Positions 1-8,386 of a stretch of 64,000 nt of DNA are shown one piece after another. Both the position numbers and the translations under genes were made by a program. Positions within the stretch are counted from its first letter, which is position 1, and the number at the start of each line of letters is the position of its first letter. A model generated the notes under the pieces. It ran no database searches. It was not told the origin of the DNA and saw nothing but the letters and a program-made list of their open reading frames with translations. Source of the stretch: Peribacillus frigoritolerans_B (GTDB taxonomy: Bacteria > Bacillota > Bacilli > Bacillales > DSM-1321); assembly GCF_044762665.1 (NCBI RefSeq), contig NZ_JBIWES010000005.1, positions 124,001 to 188,000 on the forward strand, read 5' to 3'.

Positions 1-612
1 ATGATCAAGCTCCCCTTTTTCCTCGAAACGGCCCTCGGAAAAGTTCGCAGATGCACTAAGCAGCCCTAATGGCTCGACATTCGATAGGTTTTTAAGTTCA
101 TTTATCGTTTTCTCGTCTAAACTTTTCCACATAGATGCAATCTCTGGATTGACCCCGTTAAAAATGATTGGAACCCTTTTTTTAATTCCAATTATGTGAA
201 ATGCCTCTTTTTCTTCAATTCGATAGTTCATTTCACTGCCTCCTTTAATGGATAATTGGAAGGACATCGGTGGATAGGCTTTAAGTGAATGGCCATTACT
301 TCTCGCTTCTGATGGTGTGATACCATGCAAATGTTGAAACGCTCTCGCAAACGAGTCTGGTGAACTGTACCCGTACTTTATCGCAATATCAATGACCTTT
401 ATGTTGTAATTTTTAAGCTCAAAAGCTGCAAGTGTAAGTCGTCTTCGGCGGATATACTCGGATAGTGAAATACCTGCAAGGAAGGAAAACATCCTTTTAA
501 AATGATATTCCGAGCAATAAGCTAGCCTTGCAACTTCTTTAAAGTCAATTTCGTTCGTAAGATTTTCTTCAATGAATTTAATGGCACCATTCATATTTTT
601 GAGCGAATCCAT
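1..612 (-). CDS. AraC-family transcriptional regulator with GyrI-like effector domain (partial)
   Basis: The 204 visible residues start at an ATG preceded by AAGGGAGGT with a 6-nt spacer; the 3' end runs off the window. Residues ~5-105 form the two helix-turn-helix motifs of AraC/XylS proteins (EVARLAYCSEYHFKRMF, then IAIKYGYSSPDSFARAF). After ~125 a second domain begins (EMNYRIEEKEAFHIIGIKKR) that looks like the GyrI/AraC_E_bind small-molecule domain. This N-terminal HTH plus C-terminal effector order is that of Rob/BmrR-like sensors of drugs or lipophilic ligands. The ligand and target genes cannot be told from the sequence. Confidence 0.85.
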   Translation of the reverse strand, partial: MDSLKNMNGAIKFIEENLTNEIDFKEVARLAYCSEYHFKRMFSFLAGISLSEYIRRRRLTLAAFELKNYNIKVIDIAIKYGYSSPDSFARAFQHLHGITPSEARSNGHSLKAYPPMSFQLSIKGGSEMNYRIEEKEAFHIIGIKKRVPIIFNGVNPEIASMWKSLDEKTINELKNLSNVEPLGLLSASANFSEGRFEEKGELDH

Positions 613-714
613 TCAATGACCTCCCTTATATCAACAGAATAGCAGGAGTTGAAACTAAACATCCGACATTCTGTGCACGATTATGCAGGGTCTAATCCCT
701 TGTTTTAAAAGTAC

Positions 715-1167
715 TTATTGTTGAAATGGGGTTTTACGGACTTTTTGCATAAATAGCTCTGGTTTATCAATCTGATTAAAACCGTATTTTTTATATAATG
801 AATGTGCATCATTCGTTGCTAACATAAACCGGCGAACCTCTTTTAGTTCGGAATGTTCGGTGATAACATCCATTAACCATTTTGATAATCCTAATTTACG
901 ATAGTCAGGTAAAATAAACACATCGCAAAGATACGCATGGGTTGCTAAATCGGTTATTACCCTTGCAAATCCAACTTGTTCACTACCTTCATTACCTATT
1001 TCACCCTTATAAACCCCAAAACATAAGGTCGTATTTTCAATTGACTTTATTACTGTTTCCTTTGGTATCCCCTTTGACCAGTAAGCTTCTTGATTCAAAA
1101 AATTATGTATTACATCTGCATCTAAATACTTTTTATTAGTAGAAATCGAAAATCCTTTAATATTCAT
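715..1167 (-). CDS. GNAT-family N-acetyltransferase
   Basis: 150-aa single-domain acetyltransferase, the usual length of the family. The core reads GFARVITDLATHAYLCDVF, then LPDYRKLGLSKWLM, matching strand 4 and the acetyl-CoA pyrophosphate loop (normally R/Q-x-x-G-x-G/A; here RKLGLS). The C-terminal NDAHSLYKKYGFNQID is the usual end-of-fold motif. The ATG has AGGGGGAT upstream. It stands alone and its acceptor substrate is unknown. Confidence 0.85.
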   Translation of the reverse strand: MNIKGFSISTNKKYLDADVIHNFLNQEAYWSKGIPKETVIKSIENTTLCFGVYKGEIGNEGSEQVGFARVITDLATHAYLCDVFILPDYRKLGLSKWLMDVITEHSELKEVRRFMLATNDAHSLYKKYGFNQIDKPELFMQKVRKTPFQQ

Positions 1168-1399
1168 TTTACATCCCCCTGAACTTTTAAAATTTTCTGT
1201 AATTATACCTTAATTTTTCGAACTGGCCTTCCGCGTTGATCTCATAATTATAAGCTGCCTTAAATATAACTCGATCTTCAGCTAACGCACCAGTTCAAGG
1301 GTATAAGGGATTCTTGGAAGAATTTTAATTACAACTAGTATATCTAAGTAATTCGGAACAAATATTAAACATGTTGCAAATTCAAAGGAGGTGGCTAAA

Positions 1400-1579
1400 A
1401 TGAACGCACAACGAGCAGAAGAAATTGCTTCTTCACCAAATATGGTTAATGTAACCTATAATGAGGAAAGTATCTACATTGAACACGTGGATGAACAAAA
1501 TGGAACAGCTACAATCCATCCCCTTGATGATCCAAATAAAAAACAAAGTGTTTCTGTAACCAGCTTACAAGAACAGTAA
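1400..1579 (+). CDS. sspH: Small acid-soluble spore protein, H type
   Basis: 59-aa protein starting MNAQRAEEIASSPNM and ending in PLDDPNKKQSVSVTSLQEQ, the pattern of SspH-family spore proteins, which accumulate in the forespore core. An in-frame GTG at 1391 lies inside the ribosome-binding site (AAAGGAGGTG); the ATG at 1400 has a proper 7-nt spacer and gives the usual family start, so it was chosen. Monocistronic, closed by a hairpin terminator. Expression in the forespore is expected from the family; no clear sigma-G promoter was recognised. Confidence 0.9.
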   Translation: MNAQRAEEIASSPNMVNVTYNEESIYIEHVDEQNGTATIHPLDDPNKKQSVSVTSLQEQ

Positions 1580-1590
1580 TTTCCTCGATT

Positions 1591-1631
1591 CAATAATAAA
1601 CCTCCACTTTCGGGTGGTGGTTTATTGTTCG
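1591..1631 (+). terminator. Intrinsic terminator after sspH
   Basis: Inverted repeat (AATAAACC... / ...GGTTTATT around a CTTTCGGG loop) starting 12 nt after the sspH stop codon, ending in a T-rich arm. Confidence 0.7.
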
Positions 1632-1692
1632 ATTAAGTTCATTGAACATGCACCACCTCTTGAATAACATGTATCCATCCAGAAACATAAAC

Positions 1693-1720
1693 AAAAAAAG
1701 CCAACATCAATTGTTGACTT
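1693..1720 (-). terminator. Terminator after the DUF3189 gene
   Basis: On the minus strand a CAACA/TGTTG hairpin is followed by GC and T7. It lies ~70 nt beyond the stop of the minus-strand gene at 1789. Confidence 0.6.
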
Positions 1721-1788
1721 GAATTCCTAATTAAGTTAACAACCTGCACTAAACGAATTTCAATGGGCTAAGCAAGCTTTTAATAGTA

Positions 1789-2301
1789 TTACTTATATAT
1801 TTCATTTTCTAATATAATCACTTTTTCCCCATTCGCTGCTTTCCCTATTTGTTTCGTATTTTCAACCAAACGAAAAATATTATCACAGCATTGTTTGGTG
1901 CCTATAATTAATAATGGTACACCTATAAAATCAATTTTTAATACTCTTGATAAATATCCCCCTATAGACATGGCAATAGGCACTGTTGGTGATGTATTGG
2001 AGAATACTATTTTTTCGTTAAAATGAAATTTCCCTTCTAGAAGTAAAGTCAATTCTTTTAATGCCGGAACAACAAGTTTCTCTCTTTTATGTCCCATTGT
2101 ATAAACGGAGTTGCCATCTTCATCGGTCCCGCGAAAAATCAGCTTTCCAAACTCTTTTTTCGTTAATTTATTAAAATATTTTACATTTAATATTTCTTCC
2201 GAAGTTAGTTTTCTTTCCGATTGAGGTAATTGTTTTAAATGATAGGCGGCAGCCAAAGACGTGGTATGCGTACCCCCATAATCATTATAGATATATATCA
2301 T
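1789..2301 (-). CDS. DUF3189 family protein
   Basis: 170-aa soluble protein. It begins MIYIYNDYGGTHTTSLAAA; a conserved YGGTHxS/T near the N-terminus is what I associate with the DUF3189 family of Firmicutes, function unknown. A second conserved-looking patch is IGVPLLIIGTKQCCDNIF with adjacent cysteines near residue 138. No signal peptide or membrane segment. Monocistronic with its own terminator. The family call comes from motif memory. Confidence 0.6.
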   Translation of the reverse strand: MIYIYNDYGGTHTTSLAAAYHLKQLPQSERKLTSEEILNVKYFNKLTKKEFGKLIFRGTDEDGNSVYTMGHKREKLVVPALKELTLLLEGKFHFNEKIVFSNTSPTVPIAMSIGGYLSRVLKIDFIGVPLLIIGTKQCCDNIFRLVENTKQIGKAANGEKVIILENEIYK

Positions 2302-2489
2302 GAAATCATCCCTAATAGTTTTTTTAATACTATTATGGTCATATACTCCATTTCCAATTCAGTTGATTATTTTGGGGAAATATACTGAATTCATGATCAT
2401 GTTTCACATAATCAAGTTGTCCTATCCATAAACACGACCTTTGTGCTGTCCGATTAATATATTCCTGTCCTCGGGTCATCAAGACCTAA

Positions 2490-2535
2490 TAAAAAAAGAG
2501 TACTCTTATCAGTCGAGGATGATAAGGGCACTCTG
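2490..2535 (-). terminator. Terminator after the DD-carboxypeptidase gene
   Basis: Strong hairpin with arms 2498-2511 and 2520-2533 (GAGTaCTCTTATCA / TGATAAGGGcACTC), followed on the minus strand by T7. Confidence 0.85.
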
Positions 2536-2580
2536 TTATTGTTTTTATTATTTATAACTGGGTATGTATAGTAACGGGTT

Positions 2581-3690
2581 CTAAAATCCTCCCAATCCTA
2601 GAGAAGGGACAGAAAATTTTATTAGCTTATCATTGATTCTTTCTTTTTTAATCGGGGCAGGCAATACTGTGTTCCTGACATCAGCGACCGTGTTAAGGTC
2701 AAAAGATTTTATTGCTTCACCTTTTTGGTTCATGATTGAAAGAATTCCCTCATTACTCGTTTTTAGACTAGGTTGATCACTGATTAAATGAGTATAGTAT
2801 AAGTCTTCGTTCAGCGTGTAGGAATTAGAGTAGTCCGCTGAATAAAGCTTGCTTTTTTTATCAATTTTGCCTGATTTAAAGTTTTCAAAGCCATAGTTGA
2901 ATAAAAGCTTGGTATCAGAGTAGGCAACTTTGTCTGAAGGAGCTTTTAGGGTGACAGCAATCAAGTCCTGTTCTCCTCTAGTGGCAGTAGAAATCAGGGT
3001 GTAGCCGGATTGACTGACGAAACCGGTTTTCCCGCCGGTTATTCCCTTATAGGGGAGTTCGCCTTTTAATATTTTATGATGGGTAATGAGAGTTGTGTCC
3101 CATGTTTCCACTTCCCATGGTAAATCCTTCTTCCCAAAATACTCACGGAAAGTTTCATTTTTCATTGCATATTGGGTAATTTTCGCAAGGTCACTGGCTG
3201 TAGTTACATGGTCTTTGTCAAACAATCCATGGGGGTTCGTAAAATGAGTTTCGGTGACGTTTATTTCTTTGCTTAAAAACTCATTCAAATCTTCCATGAA
3301 CCGTTTTTCACTGCCAGACATATGCTCGGCAATTGCAATGGCTGCATCATTTCCGGAGTTGATCAGCATTCCTGCAATTAATTTGGAAAGCTCTATTTCC
3401 TCCCCGGGTTCTATAAATACCGAAGACCCGTCTGCTTTCGCTGCTTTCTTGCTAACAGTAACTAGTTCGTCCATATCCCCGTGTTCTATAGCATATATAG
3501 CCGTGGCAACTTTCGTTAGACTGGCTGGATACATACTTTTATCCATGTTTTTTTCGTATAATACTTTTCCACTTTTCGCGTCAATAATGATCCCGGCTTC
3601 ACTATTGAGGGGTAAGTCAGATTCTGCACTTACCGTCGTAGAGGCGAAAGGGATTAAAGCCAAAATGAAGATGAAGAAAAACTTTTTCAT
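2581..3690 (-). CDS. D-alanyl-D-alanine carboxypeptidase (S11, DacF/PBP5-like)
   Basis: 369-aa secreted penicillin-binding protein that trims the terminal D-Ala from peptidoglycan stem peptides. A signal peptide (~residues 1-22, ending TTVSA) leads into the S11 serine peptidase domain. The three catalytic motifs are intact: S57-L-T-K60 (YPASLTK), SGN in LINSGNDAAIAIAEHM, and KTG in TGGKTGFVSQSGYTL. The C-terminal region is short and lacks an obvious amphipathic anchor, unlike classical DacA. No sporulation genes flank it, so which Dac paralogue it corresponds to is open. Confidence 0.9.
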   Translation of the reverse strand: MKKFFFIFILALIPFASTTVSAESDLPLNSEAGIIIDAKSGKVLYEKNMDKSMYPASLTKVATAIYAIEHGDMDELVTVSKKAAKADGSSVFIEPGEEIELSKLIAGMLINSGNDAAIAIAEHMSGSEKRFMEDLNEFLSKEINVTETHFTNPHGLFDKDHVTTASDLAKITQYAMKNETFREYFGKKDLPWEVETWDTTLITHHKILKGELPYKGITGGKTGFVSQSGYTLISTATRGEQDLIAVTLKAPSDKVAYSDTKLLFNYGFENFKSGKIDKKSKLYSADYSNSYTLNEDLYYTHLISDQPSLKTSNEGILSIMNQKGEAIKSFDLNTVADVRNTVLPAPIKKERINDKLIKFSVPSLGLGGF

Positions 3691-3936
3691 ATCCCGCTCC
3701 TTTGATGATAGTAAAATCTTATATAGTCATAATAAAATAAATCTGAATGTTTAGAGTTGATTTATTGAAAGTGAAATACAAAAGTAATTACCTGTTAATA
3801 ATTTTGGAAACATTTCGGTTAATCGCCTTCATTTTCTTTCCTGAAATAACTTTATAAGGGTTGTCACCCTTTTAGTGGAGCCTCCATTTAATCCCCCTTT
3901 AAATAGATTTTCTTGTAAATTACTAAATATCTTTTC

Positions 3937-4521
3937 ATGAAAAAACCCTTCAAACTGAAGGGTGAGTTTGTAGCAAAAAAGGTTTTACCTATATTTCAAA
4001 ACAAACTTGATTGGAACGGAAGGTGCGAGACTCCTGCGGGAAAAGCGCGTCAAGGGGAGACACCGCAGGCGCAAAGCGACGAGGGCCGACCGCCCGCGGA
4101 AAGCGAGTGCCTGGNNNNNNNNNNNNNNNNNNNNNNNNNNNNNNNNNNNNNNNNNNNNNNNNNNNNNNNNNNNNNNNNNNNNNNNNNNNNNNNNNNNNNN
4201 NNNNNNNNNNNNACTGGAGTGGAAATCGACGTTCCAGGTTTTACACACCCTAATAAACACTGTAGAAAAAAGGTTTTACCTATATTTCAAAACAAACTTG
4301 ATTGGAACGGAAGGTGCGAGACTCCTGCGGGAAAAGCGCGTCAAGGGGAGACCCCGCAGGCGCAAAGCGACGAGGAGACTCCCCGACCGCCCGCGGAAAG
4401 CGAGTGCCTGGAGTGGAAATCGACGTTTGAGGTAGTTTTACAAACCCTCATAAAAACAGCAGACAAACTTGATTTTCATCGAGTTTATCTGCTGTCTCAC
4501 CCCTTCAAACTGAAGGGTTAG
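3937..4521. repeat. Tandem GC-rich repeat cluster, bounded by identical hairpins
   Basis: Two direct copies of a GC-rich ~135-nt element (4007-4232, interrupted by the assembly gap, and 4297-4430), each preceded by the same AT-rich leader (3977-4006 and 4266-4296). The element contains CCTGCGGG/CCCCGCAGG and CCGCCCGCGG inverted repeats. The cluster is framed by the same small hairpin on both sides, CCCTTCAAACTGAAGGG at ~3946 and ~4502, and its right side carries a second hairpin around AGACAAACTTGAT at ~4460. A related inverted copy lies at 52052-52186. Open frames across this stretch are artefacts of GC content and N runs. Confidence 0.85.
4115..4212. other. Assembly gap (98 N)
   Basis: Run of 98 undetermined bases inside the first GC-rich repeat copy. 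Sequence resumes within the end of a repeat unit (ACTGGAGTGGAAATCGACG), so the gap most likely hides one or more collapsed repeat copies. Confidence 1.
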
Positions 4522-4546
4522 TTACTTTATAGGTGTTAAGATTCTG

Positions 4547-5518
4547 TTATGCTTTCATTTTCATTCCCGTTAACACACATTCCACTTTCACAATCGGTTT
4601 TCTTGATAATATAAATATAATGGTTACAGGTATGACTAATAAAACATAGTATTGGTCACTTTCCTTGATCCAATCATAAATAAATGAGTTATAAACATAT
4701 TCCAGAAAAAACATATGAAAAAGATAAATAGCTAATGTAATTGATCCTATTTCAGTAAAAAAAGTATGCTTTCTAGGAACAATACATAAAAAACAATAAG
4801 TTGCTGCTCCCATAATTAAATAAACGAGTAACTTATATATAAAACCGAGGGCAATGGAGCCTTCCATTAATTCCTTATAACCTAAACGGCCATAAAACCA
4901 TTCCCTCCAAGTGGTTTCCCCATAGAAATAGATACCGGTAAAGATTAACCCTAGTACAGCCCAGCCTATTAGGGCATTACTTTTCTTTTTAACCCATTCA
5001 AAATGATGTTTTTCTAAAAAATGTCCAATTAAAAAGAAAGGAAAGAAAAAGAACGTTCTCGACAAACTTAACCATTCATTCACTTCACCGAAGTAACCGA
5101 TTATTAGAGAGACAATTATTGAAAAAACGATTCCATATTTCCTGGAGGAAAATATAAACAATAATATATTCCAGCAGAATAAGCTTATTAAGAACCATAA
5201 AGCCCATCTTGGAGTCAAAATTGTGAATTCAATTGGTTCATCAAATATCTTCTGATAATAGAAGGTATAAATCACCTGGAATATTAAATATGGAATTAAT
5301 ATTTTCTTAATCAGCCCCCAGAGGTCCTTTTTGCTTTTTATCTTTCTTGAAAAATAACCGGATACTAAAATGAAAGCTGGCATATGGAATGAAAAAATAA
5401 ACAAATAACTAGTTAAAATCCATTCGTTTTCTTCCACCATTCTAGCTAATGTGTGTCCCAAAACAACTAGTACGATTAAAACAGCTTTCGCATTATCAAA
5501 ATACGGATCACGTTTCAT
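4547..5518 (-). CDS. Acyltransferase 3 family membrane protein
   Basis: 323-aa polytopic protein with about ten hydrophobic segments. The start, MKRDPYFDNAKAVLIVLVVLGHTLAR, is the hallmark of the acyltransferase-3 (OafA/YrhL-like) fold, with the conserved N-terminal H in VLGHT. Members transfer acetyl or other acyl groups to carbohydrates at the membrane. There is no C-terminal SGNH domain, so it is not a full OatA. RBS GGGGGT precedes the ATG. It stands alone beside the repeat cluster and its substrate is unknown. Confidence 0.85.
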   Translation of the reverse strand: MKRDPYFDNAKAVLIVLVVLGHTLARMVEENEWILTSYLFIFSFHMPAFILVSGYFSRKIKSKKDLWGLIKKILIPYLIFQVIYTFYYQKIFDEPIEFTILTPRWALWFLISLFCWNILLFIFSSRKYGIVFSIIVSLIIGYFGEVNEWLSLSRTFFFFPFFLIGHFLEKHHFEWVKKKSNALIGWAVLGLIFTGIYFYGETTWREWFYGRLGYKELMEGSIALGFIYKLLVYLIMGAATYCFLCIVPRKHTFFTEIGSITLAIYLFHMFFLEYVYNSFIYDWIKESDQYYVLLVIPVTIIFILSRKPIVKVECVLTGMKMKA

Positions 5519-5583
5519 GAAATCTTACCCCCTATAAAGAAACTACTAGTTATATCTTCTGATCCTCATTTATGGTTTGAATG

Positions 5584-5626
5584 AAAAAGCCGGCGTTCCT
5601 CTAAATATAGGATTGCCGGCTTTTTA
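5584..5626. terminator. Bidirectional hairpin between divergent genes
   Basis: AAAAAGCCGGC ... GCCGGCTTTTTA: a 10-bp GC-rich stem with a T-run on each strand. It lies in the 5' regions of both flanking genes (acyltransferase on minus, DCC protein on plus), an unusual place for a terminator. Confidence 0.75.
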
Positions 5627-5876
5627 CTTAAGGAACTTCATTGGAGTATCTACCATATCATAGCTTGTTTACAGTTTAGTTAATGGAAAATAACAGTTTG
5701 ATAACAGTCAAAAAACTGCCTATATCAACACACTCACCCGCTAGTGACTTGCCGGAACGAACAATCACTTCCATAATCAAAACTCCATGCAGTTCCAGAC
5801 GTTTTCGCCTTTCCAAAACGGGTAGTGTATTATAGAAGCATGAGTATGATAACGTCTCTCTATAGGAGGAATGTTC

Positions 5877-6269
5877 ATGAATCCGGTCATTTTGTTTGAT
5901 GGTGAATGCAACTTTTGCGATTCGAGTGTCCAGTTCATTATAAAGCGGGATCCGCAGGGGCTTTTTCATTACGCTTCGCTTCAAAGTGAGGCAGGACAAG
6001 AGTTGCTGAAGAAGTATGATGTTCCTGCAGATATAGATAGCATGGTGCTGATCGAAAAGGATAAGGCCTACTATAAATCGTCTGCAGCCTTGAGGATTTG
6101 CCGCCGCTTACAAGGTTCATGGAAATTGCTTTACGGTTTCATCATCGTTCCAAGCTTCATCCGTAACTTCGTTTATGATTTCATTGCCAGGAACCGTTAC
6201 AAATGGTTCGGAAAGAAAGAAGAAAGCTGTATGCTGCCGTCGCCAAGTGTTCGAAAGCGGTTTTTATAA
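5877..6269 (+). CDS. Thiol-disulfide oxidoreductase, DCC family (YuxK-like)
   Basis: 130-aa protein beginning MNPVILFDGECNFCDSSVQFIIKRD. The DGxCxxC motif is diagnostic of the DCC (DUF393) family, whose CxxC pair is presumed redox active. The ATG at 5871 abuts AGGAGGA with no spacer; the ATG at 5877 has six nucleotides and fits the family start, so it was chosen. The C-terminal half has a hydrophobic patch (LLYGFIIVPSFIRNFVYDFIARNRY) typical of the family. B. subtilis YuxK is the closest protein I can name. Partner proteins are unknown. Confidence 0.85.
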   Translation: MNPVILFDGECNFCDSSVQFIIKRDPQGLFHYASLQSEAGQELLKKYDVPADIDSMVLIEKDKAYYKSSAALRICRRLQGSWKLLYGFIIVPSFIRNFVYDFIARNRYKWFGKKEESCMLPSPSVRKRFL

Positions 6270-6303
6270 AAAATGTATTTGTTGGGTTGGAAATGGTCTC
6301 AAC

Positions 6304-6344
6304 AAAAAAAGGACGATAAGCTGTCTTGGCTTTTCGTCCTTTTC
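6304..6344. terminator. Bidirectional terminator between convergent genes
   Basis: AAAAGGACGA ... TCGTCCTTTT stem with T-runs on both strands, between the DCC gene (plus) and the 449-aa gene (minus), overlapping the last codon of the latter. Confidence 0.8.
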
Positions 6345-7692
6345 ATTGTGTGAATGTGGAGTATCTCCATAAATGATTGGCCGTAGGGTGCGCCATCATT
6401 TCGAGTCCTTTGTTTTCCGCTAGGTGCAGCGGTTCCCAGTTTTGGTCATCTGCCTCCTTTAGGTAGACTTCGTGATGCGGTGCCTGATCATGATAGCCGG
6501 CGATATTGATTTCGCCATTTCGGTAAAAGGTCCCGATCACTTTATAATCCACGGCAGGTGAAATGATGATTGGGTTTCCTACAGAGTGTGTCAGCTGAAT
6601 TGTCGTTTTCTCATGATTGGATAATACGCGCTTCACTAAAATGTCTTCATCCGAGGCCACTCCCTCCTCAAGGAAATCCCCATCATGGTTGTAGGCCTCA
6701 CTTTTCCCGACCGCTTTGGAAAATTCAATCTCGGCTTCACTTTCCTTTTCGTGAATGTACACATCGACCCTGGTCCGGAAACGGGAGGATTCAGGATCAA
6801 ACCCGCGGTTGTCTCCTTTAAAATAGGGAACCTTTGAGGCAAGATTGGGGTTTTTCAGCCACTCTTCCGGTAAAAAGGTGGAATAGCGCAGCTGCCAATT
6901 TCTTTTCCTTTTACCATCAACATCGTTTTCAACTGACTGCAAAAGCTGTTTTACAGGTCCTATCTTTTTTGTATTCGTTATTTCCTCAATCGCTGCCTGT
7001 GCTTGGGAGGAACCTTTTTTTACGGCTCCGACAATACTCGCTACAAGTGATTTCACGGCATAGGACTCCTGCTCTGAACGCGGAAGGGGCCGCTTTGCTT
7101 TAATGGTATATGTGTATTCCTGATCTTCACTAATACTCCGATCACTAAAAGCACATCCACGCACTTTCCCAATATCCACGCCGTTTCGGTAAATCGTATA
7201 CTCTTTTATTCCCTTGATGGGCTCCCATTCCAGGCTGGCTTGGCCTTTTGCGACAATTGTAGTGAATACCAAATCCAAAAGGATATTATCCTCTTTTTTA
7301 TTCTCGGCGGTCGTTGATGTCTGTATTTTCATCCTGTTCACTGCCTGTTCTTTTTCATTCAAGCTATCTATCGTGTACGTATAGATGGTTCCTGGAGTCA
7401 GACCACGATCTGCAATCTTTGGCTCCGTGCCGCTGTAAATCAGCTCTCGCCCCCTGAATACCCGATAGTAACCGCCTTCATCAGGCCAAATAAGCTTTAT
7501 GGAATCTTCTTTCCGTTCGATCTTGCACATCAATGAAGCCGTTTTGAATACCGCCTGATGCTTCCTCTTATTGGAAACCAGATAAGCGATTCCCGCAAGA
7601 CCAAGAGCAAGCAATGAATGCCGTGCAGTGAATGTAACTCCGCCTGCTTTTAAACGGGGAAATGAATAACGGGCAATCAATTTCTTCATCAC
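6343..7692 (-). CDS. Membrane-anchored fibronectin-III-like protein, possible DUF3238 C-terminus
   Basis: 449-aa protein. One N-terminal hydrophobic segment (~residues 27-41, SLLALGLAGIAYLVS) acts as anchor. Two beta-rich repeats of Fn3 type follow (~55-130, IKLIWPDEGGYYRVFRG; ~140-215, ASLEWEPIKGIKEYTIYRNG). The C-terminal ~200 residues (FLPEEWL, VPYFKGDNRGFDPESSRFRTRV) resemble the DUF3238 domain of Bacillus extracellular proteins, from memory. An adhesion or cell-surface role is inference; no enzymatic motif was seen. Monocistronic. Confidence 0.65.
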   Translation of the reverse strand: MMKKLIARYSFPRLKAGGVTFTARHSLLALGLAGIAYLVSNKRKHQAVFKTASLMCKIERKEDSIKLIWPDEGGYYRVFRGRELIYSGTEPKIADRGLTPGTIYTYTIDSLNEKEQAVNRMKIQTSTTAENKKEDNILLDLVFTTIVAKGQASLEWEPIKGIKEYTIYRNGVDIGKVRGCAFSDRSISEDQEYTYTIKAKRPLPRSEQESYAVKSLVASIVGAVKKGSSQAQAAIEEITNTKKIGPVKQLLQSVENDVDGKRKRNWQLRYSTFLPEEWLKNPNLASKVPYFKGDNRGFDPESSRFRTRVDVYIHEKESEAEIEFSKAVGKSEAYNHDGDFLEEGVASDEDILVKRVLSNHEKTTIQLTHSVGNPIIISPAVDYKVIGTFYRNGEINIAGYHDQAPHHEVYLKEADDQNWEPLHLAENKGLEMMAHPTANHLWRYSTFTQ

Positions 7693-7776
7693 CTCTTCCT
7701 TTTCTAGATGTTATTCTTTACCCACATTAATCCCTAAGCACACTTTGCAATGTACTGTGAAAGACAACTTGCTGGC

Positions 7777-7809
7777 ATAAAAAAACCGAGGGAATGGTAC
7801 TCCCCCGGT
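7777..7809 (-). terminator. Terminator after gsiB copy 1
   Basis: Minus strand: ACCGGGGGA ... TCCCTCGGT followed by T7, 23 nt beyond the gsiB stop codon. Confidence 0.8.
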
Positions 7810-7831
7810 CATCTATAAGTTTCATTATATT

Positions 7832-8218
7832 TTAACGGCGGCTTTTTTCCCCGCCTTTGCGTCCTGCTTCTTCACGGCTCATTTTTCCATCATCGGAATC
7901 ATCACGTTGATTTCCCCGTGCCTCTCCGCCTTTTTCGCCGATTTCCTGATAGAATTCCTTGCCATGACTGTCGGATGTCGCTTCTCCGCCTTTTTTACCA
8001 ATCTCTTGATAGAATTCCTTATCATGATTTTCGGATGTTGCTTCTCCGCCTTTTTGGCCAATCTCTTGATAGAATTCCTTATCATGATTTTCGGATGTTG
8101 CTTCTCCGCCTTTTTGGCCAATCTCTTGATAAAATTCCTTATCATGATTTTTCGCTGTTGTTTCTCCACCCTTACGTCCTGCTTCTTCACGACTCATTTT
8201 TTCATTGTTGTTAGCCAT
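7832..8218 (-). CDS. gsiB: General stress protein GsiB (KGG-repeat hydrophilin)
   Basis: 128-aa highly hydrophilic protein made of ~20-residue repeats, KGGEATSENHDKEFYQEIGQ, flanked by KMSREEAGRKGG blocks at both ends. This is the layout of B. subtilis GsiB, an LEA-like protein strongly induced by sigma-B. A longer frame starts at 8251, but ATG 8218 sits 9 nt behind AAGGAGG and gives MANNNEKMSREEAG, the family start. A sigma-B-type promoter lies at 8272-8296. The nearly identical repeats invite slippage, and the next gene is a shortened paralogue. Confidence 0.95.
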   Translation of the reverse strand: MANNNEKMSREEAGRKGGETTAKNHDKEFYQEIGQKGGEATSENHDKEFYQEIGQKGGEATSENHDKEFYQEIGKKGGEATSDSHGKEFYQEIGEKGGEARGNQRDDSDDGKMSREEAGRKGGEKSRR

Positions 8219-8271
8219 TAAAAATTCCTCCTTATTATTTGGATTTTTCATGTACTAGCTACATATGTCAT

Positions 8272-8296
8272 GTACCCGTTTGAACAGCCATAAAAC
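8272..8296 (-). promoter_or_regulatory. Sigma-B promoter of gsiB copy 1
   Basis: Minus strand GTTTTA, 13-nt spacer, GGGTAC; the consensus is GTTTAA-N12-15-GGGTAT. It lies ~55 nt upstream of the start codon. Base order and spacing are the same as in front of the second gsiB copy. Confidence 0.85.
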
Positions 8297-8332
8297 TAGA
8301 TTCAGCTAAATACTTCAGGTCGCTTCTTTTAT

Positions 8333-8386
8333 TTAGCGGCAGCTTTTTTCCCCGCCCTAGCGTCCTGCCTCTACCATGCTCATTTT
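8333..8386 (-). pseudogene. Decayed C-terminal KGG repeat of gsiB copy 2
   Basis: In frame after the stop of the second gsiB copy, the bases still encode KMSMVEAGR, a TAG stop, then GGEKSCR and TAA. The matching end of copy 1 reads KMSREEAGRKGGEKSRR. Copy 2 therefore lost its final repeat by nonsense changes (GGA to TGA, AAA to TAG) plus substitutions. Confidence 0.85.

Noticed and set aside
3937..4521. Long open frames through the GC-rich repeats and the N run
   Set aside because: They consist of palindromic repeat sequence and undetermined bases, occur in several frames at once and have no RBS or family similarity.
5676..5999. Minus-strand 107-codon frame overlapping the DCC gene
   Set aside because: It overlaps a gene with a strong RBS and family motif; no recognisable protein features.
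7879..8200. Direct repeats in gsiB as a CRISPR array
   Set aside because: The period is one protein repeat (KGGEATSENHDKEFYQEIGQ), without unique spacers.
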